From the IMG/VR virus record IMGVR_UViG_3300049846_002206, positions 1 through 29,894 of that record: a stretch of 29,894 bases of DNA; one strand, 5' to 3'. The stretch is from a virus. This document shows, piece after piece, positions 1-7,923 of the stretch (position 1 is its first letter; each line of letters starts with the position of its first letter). Below the pieces are notes generated by a model that saw nothing but the letters and a program-made list of their open reading frames with translations, searched no databases and had not been told where the DNA came from. The position numbers and the translations under genes were made by a program.

Positions 1-76
1 AATTATACGAAGAAACAAAATTAAACATCCTGGATTTGTTCCAGCATTTAAAGAACTAGAAATATTATATGCCTAG
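1..76 (+). CDS. Mu gp43-like DNA circulation protein, C-terminal fragment
   Basis: This is the last 24 codons of a gene that begins before the window, read in the frame starting at base 2 and ending at a TAG at 74-76. The visible tail contains HPGFVPAF and ends KELEILYA. That resembles the usual end of Mu gp43 / DNA circularisation N-terminal family proteins (a HP-x-FVPGG-x-PLEVL pattern). It overlaps the next gene by 8 bp, as expected just upstream of a gp44 homologue in Mu-like tails. The identification rests on a short tail plus position. A short frame ending by chance is possible but less likely given the motif. Confidence 0.6.
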   Translation, partial: IIRRNKIKHPGFVPAFKELEILYA

Positions 77-1184
77 CCGTGTTGAATTGAGCGTTGGCGG
101 CAACGTTCATGGCGGCTTCATCAGCGGCGAAGTCAATCTTTCCATGGAGCAAGCTGCGAATGCTTTTTCCATACGCTATGCAGACCGCTGGACGCCCAAA
201 GGCGACGCGTGGCCCATCGAGGCCGGCGACGCATGCAAAATCCTCATTGATGGGGAAACCGTGCTATCCGGATATGTAGACGAGAGCACGGTCCGCTATA
301 ACGATAAGACTCAAGAATTAGAGATTACGGGCAGAAGCAAGACTGCAGACCTGATTGATTGCTCGGCGCATCATAAGCCGGGCCAATGGAAAAATCAGAA
401 GATTGATAAGATATGTGCCGATTTATGTAGTCCATTTGGGATTAGTCTAAATATTAAGTCTGGATTGCTTGGCGATAAGTTCGAGCGATTCTCTGTCGAT
501 ACCGGAGAAACAGTTATCGAAGCCATCGGAAGAGCCGCAAGGCTCCGTGGCCTATTCCCGCTTTGTAATCATGCTGGCGAGTTAGAGCTTAAGCAGGCTG
601 GCACGGAGAGAACTTCGACGCTTTTGCAGTCCGGAATCAATGGCAATATTCTGAGCGCGCAGCGTACCGAGGGCTGGCAGGAAAGATATAGCGATTATTT
701 CTTTCGTGGCCAGCGTGCTGGGAATAACGATGCGTTCGCCGGGCCTGCCGCTCATCTCACTGGAGATGTTCAGGATGAGCTGATGATTGACCGCGGAAGG
801 TATCGACCATTGGTCGTTGTCTCCGGTGGGCAGGATGGATTCAAAGATCTTAAAACGCGCGCTATATGGGAAAAAAACCGCAGAATGGGCAGGAGCGAGC
901 GAATCAACGTGCTTGTCTCCGACTATAAAAACGCCGAAGGCATTTGGAAACCCAACGTGCTAGTTTCTGTGCTGGATTCACGTTTGAGGGTCGGAGATGT
1001 TGATAAAAATAAACCGGCTGAACTTATCATCGTCTCGGTTCGGTTTAGATTCGGACCAGAAGGCTCCGACGGTGGCTATATAACAGAGCTTGAGCTGACT
1101 CATCCCCAGGCTTTTACTTTAGAGCCGGTGCCAAAGAGAAAACGTAAGGCGCCACTTAAAACCTTGCCATCGCCAAACCAATGA
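69..1184 (+). CDS. Mu gp44-like baseplate hub protein
   Basis: A 371-residue protein, close to Mu gp44 (about 379 residues). It is expected to form the trimeric baseplate hub that sits on the spike and connects it to the tail tube (equivalent to T4 gp27 / P2 gpD). The N-terminus (MPSRVELSVGG) and the repeated beta-type segments ('FISGEVNLSMEQAANAFSI', 'ILIDGETVLSGYVDE') match the family start. The C-terminus is lysine/arginine rich (KRKRKAPLK). It overlaps the gp45 start by 4 bp (ATGA), so translation is probably coupled. The call rests on family pattern and on the conserved order gp43-44-45-46-47. No odd features. Confidence 0.85.
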   Translation: MPSRVELSVGGNVHGGFISGEVNLSMEQAANAFSIRYADRWTPKGDAWPIEAGDACKILIDGETVLSGYVDESTVRYNDKTQELEITGRSKTADLIDCSAHHKPGQWKNQKIDKICADLCSPFGISLNIKSGLLGDKFERFSVDTGETVIEAIGRAARLRGLFPLCNHAGELELKQAGTERTSTLLQSGINGNILSAQRTEGWQERYSDYFFRGQRAGNNDAFAGPAAHLTGDVQDELMIDRGRYRPLVVVSGGQDGFKDLKTRAIWEKNRRMGRSERINVLVSDYKNAEGIWKPNVLVSVLDSRLRVGDVDKNKPAELIIVSVRFRFGPEGSDGGYITELELTHPQAFTLEPVPKRKRKAPLKTLPSPNQ

Positions 1185-1714
1185 GAATCTTCCAGAAACT
1201 AGAAGCCAGGATTCTAAACTTGATTGGTCGCGCAATCGTTACGCTTGTCAATGATTCTCCAAAATGCCAGACGCTTCAAATAGAGATTTTCAAAGATGAG
1301 CTTAGGGATGATGTCGAGCACTTCCAACCGTACGGACTTACTTTCAGGCCACCAGTTGGCTCGGAAGTAATCGCTCTTTCGCCGACCGGAATAAAGGATA
1401 ACGTAGTTGCAATATGCGCGACTTATCGAGACCATCGTCCGACAAATATTCAAGCGGGAGAGGGCGGACTATACAACGCGACAGGATTCAAGTTCTTCGT
1501 AAACGCAAGCGACGTTGTAAACATTGCCGAGAAGAACGCAGCAGACTTCGTTGCGCTGGCTGCCAAGGTGGCGACCGAGCTGAGTAATATCCGCAGCTAT
1601 ATTAATTCTCATACGCATACCGGTGTTACTTCTGGCGGCAGTTCAACGGGCGCTCCAGCTTCGCCTATGTCTGCGCCCGGATCTGTGGCGGCCTCCAAAA
1701 CAAAAGCAACCTAA
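1181..1714 (+). CDS. Mu gp45-like baseplate spike (membrane-piercing) protein
   Basis: A 177-residue protein, expected to form the trimeric needle that punctures the outer membrane at the start of injection. The N-terminal part holds the OB-like spike base (roughly residues 20-85). The C-terminal part (about 105-160) would form the narrow beta-helical tip. A His-Thr-His motif at residues 144-146 (SHTHTG) is the HxH arrangement that binds a metal ion near the spike tip in P2 gpV / Mu gp45-type spikes. Beyond it lies a Gly/Ser/Pro/Ala tail with GAPASPMSAP, common in this family. It is flanked by ATGA (upstream) and TAATG (downstream) start-stop overlaps. Confidence 0.85.
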   Translation: MRIFQKLEARILNLIGRAIVTLVNDSPKCQTLQIEIFKDELRDDVEHFQPYGLTFRPPVGSEVIALSPTGIKDNVVAICATYRDHRPTNIQAGEGGLYNATGFKFFVNASDVVNIAEKNAADFVALAAKVATELSNIRSYINSHTHTGVTSGGSSTGAPASPMSAPGSVAASKTKAT

Positions 1715-2163
1715 TGCTAAAACTTGCGTTCGACAAAAATAAGCTTGAAGAGGCCGACTTAGTCATAACAAGCTCCGGTCATTCGGAGGCGGACCCATTA
1801 GAGACCGCGGCGATTATCAGTTTATTCACCAACCGTCGTGCGCTTGACGCTGATAAGATTCCGGTTGGTGTCGATCGCCAAGGATGGTGGGCAGACCCTT
1901 ATCGCGATCAAGATGACCAAGATTCGTCCATCGGCTCTCGATTATGGGTTCTTGAGGGCGCCCCCGATATCGACGCTACGATACAAAAAGCCAAAGAATA
2001 CTGCTCTGAGGCATTTGCATGGTGGTTGCGCGACGGGGTAGCCTCTTCTGTGTCTGTGGACGCTAAAAGGTTGGCCCCTGGCATTCTTGGAATATCTGTG
2101 GAAATTACTAAACCCAATGAAACCTCACCCAGAAAACTAGGGCCTTGGCGCTTCCTTTTATAA
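1714..2163 (+). CDS. Mu gp46-like baseplate protein
   Basis: A 149-residue protein in the place and size range of Mu gp46 (the gp46 / gpW-gp25-like wedge component). It is expected to sit in the inner baseplate wedge and link the hub to gp47. Visible family features are 'DRQGWWADPY' (residues 50-59), the central 'GSRLWVLEG' and the C-terminal 'PNETSPRKLGPWRFLL'. The start is a TAATG overlap with the gp45 stop, and the stop is one base before the gp47 start, so gp44-gp47 read as one translational unit. Confidence 0.85.
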   Translation: MLKLAFDKNKLEEADLVITSSGHSEADPLETAAIISLFTNRRALDADKIPVGVDRQGWWADPYRDQDDQDSSIGSRLWVLEGAPDIDATIQKAKEYCSEAFAWWLRDGVASSVSVDAKRLAPGILGISVEITKPNETSPRKLGPWRFLL

Positions 2164-2164
2164 T

Positions 2165-3229
2165 ATGCCATTTACACGACCAACACTCTCGGACTTAATC
2201 GGAAGATTCAAGTCCGACATGATGTCCCGCACAAATAGCGGGGATGCTGTTCTGCGTAGAACCGTTGAATCGGTTCTCGCGCGTGTTGTGCCAGGTGGCA
2301 TGCATGGCCTATACGGATATATTAATTATTTCAGCAAACAATCTCCGCCGCAGCCTGATAGTGATTTAGAAACGCTTCTCAAATGGAGCGACCTAACCAT
2401 CGACCCGCCTTATATCGATGCTGTATCAGCGACGGGAACGGCTACATTTACCGGCACAGATACGACGTTGATTCCAGCGGGAACCGAGATAATCAATCTC
2501 TCCGGCATCACTTACATTACCAATGCTAATGCCAATATAGCTGGCACTACAGTCAATGTGGCCATTACCGCGGTAGATCCCGGCTCAGCCGGTAACGCGG
2601 AAGCCGGAACCACGTTCACGCTGGTTAATCCAATCTCCGGCATTAACAGCCAAGGCACCTATATCGCATCCGGTGGCGGCGACGCGGAAACTCGTGAGCA
2701 GCTTTATAATCGCATGCAGCGACAACTCAGTACTCCCCCAAGAGCTGGTGGCATCGGAGATTATGAAAACTGGGCGCTCGAAGCATCAACCGAAGTGGCA
2801 AAAGCATGGGAGTTCCCGGGAGAGCCAGAGGTTGGCTATATCACGATTGTAATCGCGACCGCTGACCTTGGGACGCCAAGCGGCGGGCTCATTACAATTG
2901 TTCAGAACTATATAGATTTGAAACGCCCTATCCTCATGGCGGTTCCGATAACCGGAAGCCCGGCCATTGTTAGGGCACCCAATTATCAGACTCTAAACCT
3001 AACTATCCAAGACGCTCTTGCGTCTCAGCACAACGCTATTGAAGCGGGCATTCTTGGATATCTTCGAGCCAAAGCAATCCCTGGAGCCATTGTACAAATG
3101 ATTCTTCTTGAAAATGTCGCACAAGAATTCGACGAGGACGCGACAATTACATCTCCAGCAACGAGCGCAGACCCTGGAGCCTATGGACTTTATAACGCGC
3201 TCAATATCACATGGACGGGTAGCGTATGA
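2165..3229 (+). CDS. Mu gp47-like baseplate protein (Baseplate J family)
   Basis: A 354-residue protein, matching Mu gp47 (about 360) and the Baseplate_J family (P2 gpJ, T4 gp6). It forms the wedge ring that holds fibres. The N-terminus (MPFTRPTLSDLIGRFKSDM) is typical. A central beta region (about 95-170) carries the repeated 'G-T-x-x-x-x-T' pattern followed by 'GGDAETREQLYNRM', the hallmark 'E-T-x-x-x-x-R' segment of the J domain. Its end overlaps the next gene by 4 bp (ATGA). In Mu the next gene is gp48. Here three receptor-type genes intervene. Confidence 0.88.
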   Translation: MPFTRPTLSDLIGRFKSDMMSRTNSGDAVLRRTVESVLARVVPGGMHGLYGYINYFSKQSPPQPDSDLETLLKWSDLTIDPPYIDAVSATGTATFTGTDTTLIPAGTEIINLSGITYITNANANIAGTTVNVAITAVDPGSAGNAEAGTTFTLVNPISGINSQGTYIASGGGDAETREQLYNRMQRQLSTPPRAGGIGDYENWALEASTEVAKAWEFPGEPEVGYITIVIATADLGTPSGGLITIVQNYIDLKRPILMAVPITGSPAIVRAPNYQTLNLTIQDALASQHNAIEAGILGYLRAKAIPGAIVQMILLENVAQEFDEDATITSPATSADPGAYGLYNALNITWTGSV

Positions 3230-4272
3230 GACGAATCACTGGCGCAACAGTAAGCGCCAATCTATTTGGGTCTGGCAAAGACGGCTTTACTGTAGGCAAT
3301 CCACCGAGCCCACCAGCGACCATTGTTAGTGATACTTGGTGCAATGACGTCCAAGAAAATATTTTGAATGTTATTGAGTCGAACGGCATAACGCCGGGCT
3401 CATCAACGACCCAGCTTAAGGATGGCATTGATGCACAAATTAGTACCCGAATAAGCTCAGCGGGTAATCTGGAGTATGTTGGCAATGTTATCGTCGGCGC
3501 TACCTATACGAAGCGTAGTTTATCCATTTCCAGTCAGGAAACCAATGCCAATGGTCTTGCATTTAAAAGCGATGGGAAAAAGTTTTATATTATTGGCAGC
3601 AATAGTGACAGCGTCTATCAATATAGTACGCCAACGGCATGGAATCTAACTTCAGCATCCTATGACTCGATTAGCTTTAACGTTTCTGCTCAAGCCACGA
3701 ATCCGATAGACATAGTATTTAATGCTGCTGGTACCAAATTTTTTGTAATTAACCAGCCATCTGCATTTCAATATTCGACATCTACTCCATGGGTATTGAC
3801 TGGGTCCTCGTATGATGGCGTTAGTTTTAATTTCACCACGCAGACCACGGGGCCGAGATGCGTAGTTTTCAATTCTACGGGCACAAAAATGTTTGTTGCT
3901 TCAGACGTATCTACGCAAAAAATATTTCAATATACCCTTCCAACCCCATATGTGCTTACAGGCGCTACCTATGACTCCGTGAGTCTTACTATTAGTTCCC
4001 AGTCCACGTCACCGGTAGGGATCGCATTTAGCAACAATGGGGATAGAATTTTCGTGGTAGACGGAACAAGTTTTATTGTTTACGAATACAACTTGCCGAC
4101 CAATTATATTTTGACCGGAGGATCCTATAGTGGAAATTCTTTCGATCTTAGCCCCTATTCTGCCCCGACCGGACTGGTTTTTAGCCCAAACGGCGGGAAA
4201 ATGTTTGTGGTTGGCGCAGCGGAAGACAAGATCCATGAATTTTATACTAGTAAAGTTTTCATGCCGTCCTAG
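3226..4272 (+). CDS. tail fibre protein with beta-propeller-like repeats
   Basis: A 348-residue protein. The first ~70 residues include 'TIVSDTWCNDVQENILNVIE', a pattern seen at the start of many phage fibre proteins (T-V-x-A-D-W-L-N-x-V-Q-E-E-I). This is probably the baseplate attachment end. Residues ~88-345 contain five repeats of about 50 residues, each with 'G-[LIV]-x-F-x-x-x-G-x-K-[FM]-[FY]-[IV]', then 'QYST-P-x-x-W-x-L-T' and 'SYD'. This is the signature of a five-bladed beta-propeller of the lactonase / NHL-like kind. Probable role: receptor recognition. It overlaps gp47 by 4 bp and is followed by an AGGAG site for the next gene. Confidence 0.7.
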   Translation: MRRITGATVSANLFGSGKDGFTVGNPPSPPATIVSDTWCNDVQENILNVIESNGITPGSSTTQLKDGIDAQISTRISSAGNLEYVGNVIVGATYTKRSLSISSQETNANGLAFKSDGKKFYIIGSNSDSVYQYSTPTAWNLTSASYDSISFNVSAQATNPIDIVFNAAGTKFFVINQPSAFQYSTSTPWVLTGSSYDGVSFNFTTQTTGPRCVVFNSTGTKMFVASDVSTQKIFQYTLPTPYVLTGATYDSVSLTISSQSTSPVGIAFSNNGDRIFVVDGTSFIVYEYNLPTNYILTGGSYSGNSFDLSPYSAPTGLVFSPNGGKMFVVGAAEDKIHEFYTSKVFMPS

Positions 4273-4283
4273 GAGATTATTAA

Positions 4284-4781
4284 ATGCCATTAACTGAAGG
4301 TACCGTAAAAAGAGCCGTTGTCGCCTCTGGCGATAATTTTAAGATTTTCGACAATGGCGATGGCTTCATCCAGGCCGTTGCTCCTGTCGATGTCAACGGC
4401 GACCCCATTGGTATTGTTACTAACCCTCTCCCTGTTACGCTTAAGACTATCACGACCAACTATGTCAGCGGCTCGAGCGCCGTCTATAGCGCTGTCATTT
4501 CTAATGCAGCATGCATTTTAAGAGAAATTGAAGTAGTGCTGAGTGAAACGGCCACGACCCAAGACCTCTGCTTAATGATTTTCAACTCGACCACGGTTCC
4601 TGCTGATGCGACGGCTCCATTTAGAAGATATAGGGTTCCTGCTCGAGGAATGATGAGCAAGGTATTCCCTACGGGTCTTGTATTAAGCACAGGATGCTCG
4701 GTGGCCTTGAGCACAACTTTTGATAGTAAGACTATCGCTAGCGGCAATAACTCTGGATGGTTCCAGGCGTTGACGGGGTAA
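4284..4781 (+). CDS. small phage structural protein, likely fibre-associated
   Basis: A 165-residue protein I do not recognise as a named family. It is beta-rich with few charged residues. The N-terminal half has 'VAPVDVNGDPIGIVTNPLPV', a pattern common in short virion-associated proteins near fibre genes. The C-terminal half reads like a jelly-roll decoration domain (alternating hydrophobic strands, ending 'SGWFQALTG'). A good AGGAG ribosome site lies 9 bases before the ATG. Its position between two putative receptor-binding genes suggests a fibre tip, collar or chaperone-like adaptor. No enzymatic motif is visible. Confidence 0.5.
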   Translation: MPLTEGTVKRAVVASGDNFKIFDNGDGFIQAVAPVDVNGDPIGIVTNPLPVTLKTITTNYVSGSSAVYSAVISNAACILREIEVVLSETATTQDLCLMIFNSTTVPADATAPFRRYRVPARGMMSKVFPTGLVLSTGCSVALSTTFDSKTIASGNNSGWFQALTG

Positions 4782-4784
4782 CCA

Positions 4785-6239
4785 ATGACAGTATCTGTTG
4801 TTGGCGACTCATTATGGGCCAAGAGAAGCACTGGCCTCAACGAGGGTGTTCCCAATTATTCATGGTCGCCGCTCGATATGCGCCCAATAGCTTATTATAG
4901 AGCTGACAGCGGGATTGTGTTTGATTCTGGCGTGCAGGTAAAGCAATGGCGCGATAGCTCTCCCAATGGTTGGTACATGGAACAGACGGTTCCTGGGGAC
5001 CAGCCGGACCTTATCAATGTGACTGCCGGAGGCAGGACCGTGAAAGGCGTTCAGTTTGTTAAGGCGAGCACGGAGTTCATGCGCGCATTTGAAGCGCGCT
5101 CTCCGGGAAGCTCCGAAATAACCGTTTATGCGATAGCGAGATTGGACATTGCGGATTCTGGCGGTCAATTCTTTGATGTTGGTAATGATGCCGGGGCAGT
5201 TTTTGTTGGTGCATACCCAAGGAGCGTTTTGGGATGCTACGCGCAGCTTGGCGAATCGGTCGACAGCATCGGTCGGTCTGGCGAGATTCACTTGCTACTA
5301 TTAACAGCCGGTCTTTCTGGATCTAAGTATTTCAATTCGTATATTGATAATTATTCTGTGTTTACGACATCGGCTCCTGTTGATAATTTATTGACAAGCG
5401 ATGCGCCCACCATGGGCGCGGTCTGGAATCTCAGCGTCCCGGGCGCATTCCAGTATTCGGATTGTACTATTTTAGAGGCTGGATATTATAATCGGGCCAT
5501 CTCTCAGACGGAGCGCGCTAGGCTGAACGACTATGCGAGAGTAAGATATTATACGACGGATACTGCTCCCTGGTCTCCAAAGGATTTGGCGCCAGCGATG
5601 TGGTGCAGGTCGGATGCTGGCATAACGACAACCAGCAGTCGCGTTAGCGGCTGGGCAGATATATCTGGGAATGGCTGGAATTTTGAGCAAACCGTTTCTG
5701 GAAATAGACCGGTGATGACAAACGCTTTTGGTTTTAATGCGGTGCATTTTACGTCTGCAAACACGGAATGCCTTCAGAGTTTTGAAAGTAGAGCGTTCAC
5801 TAATGCCGAAGGATTCTTTTGGGTTGTATGCTCTGCTGGTAGCGTTGGGTCCCCGGACCCTCAGGTGATATTTTCTAGATTAGAAAGTTCCGGAATGGAG
5901 ATATATACGGACCCATCTTCTAATCTTGGCTTTAGAATAGATGCCCAAAATGTCGAAGATACAACCTCAATCAATGGCGTATTGCTCGCGGCTTCCGCTG
6001 AGTACAGCGTATCCGGCAATACATTCTTTGGCTTCAAAAACAACACACAGGTCGCATCTGGCACTGATACGCTTGGCTCCGCGAGCAGCAAACTGACGGT
6101 TGGCGCTCGACTTACTACCGGGACATTGAGCAACGGCGCAAGCGTTGATGTTTTTGAATGCGGCTTTGTCCCTAGAACGCTAACCGTTCCAGAAAAAGCG
6201 AAGCTGCAAACTTATTTCAATAAGCGCTATGGCATATGA
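4785..6239 (+). CDS. tandem LamG/concanavalin-like lectin tail protein
   Basis: A 484-residue protein built from two copies of one ~230-residue unit. Copy 1 begins near residue 30 ('DMRPIAYYRADSGI ... WRDSSPNGWYMEQTV') and copy 2 near residue 267 ('DLAPAMWCRSDAGI ... WADISGNGWNFEQTV'). Each copy ends with a Tyr/Phe-rich strand and a short helix ('QTERARLNDYARVRYY' and 'VPEKAKLQTYFNKRYG'). This is the layout of concanavalin-A/LamG-like sugar-binding domains of phage tails. It overlaps gp48 by 4 bp (ATGA). Probable role: binding surface sugars. The duplication gives two binding sites per chain. No hydrolase residues are evident, though a depolymerase role cannot be excluded. Confidence 0.6.
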   Translation: MTVSVVGDSLWAKRSTGLNEGVPNYSWSPLDMRPIAYYRADSGIVFDSGVQVKQWRDSSPNGWYMEQTVPGDQPDLINVTAGGRTVKGVQFVKASTEFMRAFEARSPGSSEITVYAIARLDIADSGGQFFDVGNDAGAVFVGAYPRSVLGCYAQLGESVDSIGRSGEIHLLLLTAGLSGSKYFNSYIDNYSVFTTSAPVDNLLTSDAPTMGAVWNLSVPGAFQYSDCTILEAGYYNRAISQTERARLNDYARVRYYTTDTAPWSPKDLAPAMWCRSDAGITTTSSRVSGWADISGNGWNFEQTVSGNRPVMTNAFGFNAVHFTSANTECLQSFESRAFTNAEGFFWVVCSAGSVGSPDPQVIFSRLESSGMEIYTDPSSNLGFRIDAQNVEDTTSINGVLLAASAEYSVSGNTFFGFKNNTQVASGTDTLGSASSKLTVGARLTTGTLSNGASVDVFECGFVPRTLTVPEKAKLQTYFNKRYGI

Positions 6240-6826
6240 CATTATTGTTATTACTCGACGCAGAGCAAACATCCGTCGATACCTCGCTTCTTGATTCGAC
6301 AATCATAAGATATCGCAATCAACTGCTAGAATTGCTTCCTCCTGGTCTCGCATGGACCAGAATACAAACGTCTAACCTATCTAAGTTATTAGAGGTTTGC
6401 GCTGCTGAAATGGCGCGTATTGACCTAAGGCTATCAGACTTGGGACTGGAGGTTATTCCGTCCACGGCCGACGAAATGCTCCCAGAATGGGAAAGCCTAT
6501 TCGGATTACCGGATGATTGCATTGGGATATCCGGCTCAATAACTGAACGCCGGCAGAACGTTGTCACTAAGCTAAACAGCAAGAAGGCCCAATCCTTTGC
6601 CGACTTCCAATCAATAGCAACATCGCTTGGTTACGGGGCAATCACGATTACCGGATATAAGCCATTCAAGGTTGGTCTTAGCGCGGTCGGAGATCCACTG
6701 ACCAATGAACCATGGGTATTTGCAAAGGTAATCCATGTCGGCACCGGACCTGACAATACAAAGCTCACCTGTGTTTTCCGCAACCATGTCCATGCCCATG
6801 GTTGGTTAGATTTCGTGTTCACATGA
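6236..6826 (+). CDS. Mu gp48-like baseplate/tail protein (YmfQ, DUF2313)
   Basis: A 196-residue protein. 'IIRYRNQLLELLPPGLAWTR' is the typical opening of the YmfQ/DUF2313 family, followed by the E-x-x-R-I-D-x-R helix ('AAEMARIDLRLSDL') and 'LPEWESLFGLPDDC', a near-diagnostic segment. The C-terminus (FRNHVHAHGWLDFVFT) also matches the family's 'H-x-H-x-x-L-x-F' ending. In Mu, gp48 directly follows gp47 and is needed to load fibres. Here it follows the fibre block instead. It is the last clear baseplate gene in the window. Confidence 0.85.
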   Translation: MTLLLLLDAEQTSVDTSLLDSTIIRYRNQLLELLPPGLAWTRIQTSNLSKLLEVCAAEMARIDLRLSDLGLEVIPSTADEMLPEWESLFGLPDDCIGISGSITERRQNVVTKLNSKKAQSFADFQSIATSLGYGAITITGYKPFKVGLSAVGDPLTNEPWVFAKVIHVGTGPDNTKLTCVFRNHVHAHGWLDFVFT

Positions 6827-6833
6827 AAAATAT

Positions 6834-7244
6834 ATGCTTGAAACCGTCTCGAACTTTATCTTCGAGCACATACCCGCCATCGCCACCTGGCTGTTCTTCA
6901 CCTATCTAACGGTTGTTCTTGATACTCGCGTTTTCGATAAAGCCACCATCGATGAACTTGGTGACCATAAAGCATTGCATTGGATTCGTAAGTTCTTGCC
7001 CATACTTATTATAGTCCTCTCTGGCTCAATAGGATTCTTCTGGAATGATCCAGAATCTTTAGGCTATGACAGAAATGCGAGCGTCGCATATTTCGCAATC
7101 GCCGGCGCCCTGGCCGAGCCATCGTGGGCTATTTTAAGCGCTATTGCTAAAAAACGAGGGTTTAAAGTATGGCTGCCAGGCGGTTCTTTGCCGCCGCCAC
7201 CGATAGAGAAAAAACCTCCGGATAACAAAGATGCCAAGCAGTAA
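6834..7244 (+). CDS. holin-like three-helix membrane protein
   Basis: A 136-residue protein with three predicted membrane segments: about 13-29 ('IPAIATWLFFTYLTVVL'), 53-70 ('KFLPILIIVLSGSIGFFW') and 82-104 ('ASVAYFAIAGALAEPSWAI'). A basic patch follows, then a proline-rich charged tail (PPPPIEKKPPD). Size, topology and position (just before a coiled-coil membrane protein and an amidase) fit a holin that permeabilises the inner membrane for lysis. I see no match to a named holin class, so a different phage membrane role is possible. It overlaps the next gene by 14 bp. Confidence 0.5.
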   Translation: MLETVSNFIFEHIPAIATWLFFTYLTVVLDTRVFDKATIDELGDHKALHWIRKFLPILIIVLSGSIGFFWNDPESLGYDRNASVAYFAIAGALAEPSWAILSAIAKKRGFKVWLPGGSLPPPPIEKKPPDNKDAKQ

Positions 7245-7824
7245 AATTATAGGAATTGCATTTTCCGTCCTGGTAACATTTTCGGTTGTTTGTGCGATTT
7301 TCATTTATACCCAGCAACGTGCACTGCATAATGCAGAGGTAAGCTCTCAGATATACCAAGAGGAAAAACTAAAACTTCTAAATAAACTCGATACGGACAA
7401 GAGCTTTCGAGAGAAGCTCGTCGACGAATCTCTTCAGCATAGGCATGTTATCGAGAGCCTTGAAAAGAAACTGTCCGCTAATCAGCATGCTTTGCAGCAG
7501 GCCAAGGCGGCCACTCAGACATCTACTGGCATAGACCCGGTAAATATTAGTCCTGAAACGGTTATTCTTAGGGAGCGCGTTACTTTGCTTGAATCCTCGG
7601 TGTCTGAGCATGACCAAGAAAATCGTCTATTGAAGCTTGCGCTCACCAAGAGCGACGCATCGATTGCTGACGCTGAAAGGCTCACTGAGCTTGAACATCA
7701 GCGAGCCGAGTCAATTTATCATGACTATAGGCGAGAGCGTCGTCGCAAGATACTATTCGCGATTGGAGGCGCTGTCGTAGGCGCCGGAATTGGCGCTGGT
7801 ATTGTTGCCGTTGCTGCCCACTAA
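7231..7824 (+). CDS. coiled-coil membrane protein, spanin (Rz)-like candidate
   Basis: A 197-residue protein. It has an N-terminal hydrophobic anchor (about 6-26), long charged helical stretches (about 40-95 and 110-170, heptad-like, Q/E/K/L rich), an Arg-rich patch (about 167-173, RRERRRK) and a second hydrophobic segment of the glycine-zipper type (about 174-195, GAVVGAGIGAG). One anchor plus coiled coil just downstream of a holin-like gene is how Rz-type inner-membrane spanins look. The second membrane segment is not typical of Rz. The Cys at position 21 is preceded by SVV, a poor lipobox, so a unimolecular lipoprotein spanin is not well supported. No separate Rz1 frame was found. Confidence 0.4.
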   Translation: MPSSKIIGIAFSVLVTFSVVCAIFIYTQQRALHNAEVSSQIYQEEKLKLLNKLDTDKSFREKLVDESLQHRHVIESLEKKLSANQHALQQAKAATQTSTGIDPVNISPETVILRERVTLLESSVSEHDQENRLLKLALTKSDASIADAERLTELEHQRAESIYHDYRRERRRKILFAIGGAVVGAGIGAGIVAVAAH

Positions 7825-7861
7825 AACATAACGCTTTGCCTAGGAAATCCTCCAAGGCCTG

Positions 7862-7909
7862 CCCCCATCTTTCTTTACTCCCGTTTTGAAAGGTGGGGGT
7901 CTTTTTTTT
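7862..7909 (+). terminator. strong intrinsic terminator
   Basis: The 12-base arms are CCCCCATCTTTC (7862-7873) and GAAAGGTGGGGG (7888-7899). They pair fully with one G-U, around a 14-base loop, and are followed directly by C and eight T (7902-7909). It closes the tail/lysis-membrane transcript before the amidase gene. In the opposite direction there is no T run, so it should not stop leftward transcription. Confidence 0.85.
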
Positions 7910-7923
7910 GCTTAAGGAGACTT

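Noticed and set aside
4860-5291. 143-codon minus-strand frame inside the lectin-like gene
   Set aside because: No start context or domain; shadow of the plus-strand repeat domain.
7838-7858. Imperfect hairpin GCCTAGGA/TCCAAGGC just before the terminator
   Set aside because: Short, with a mismatch; it may only extend the folded 3' end of the transcript.
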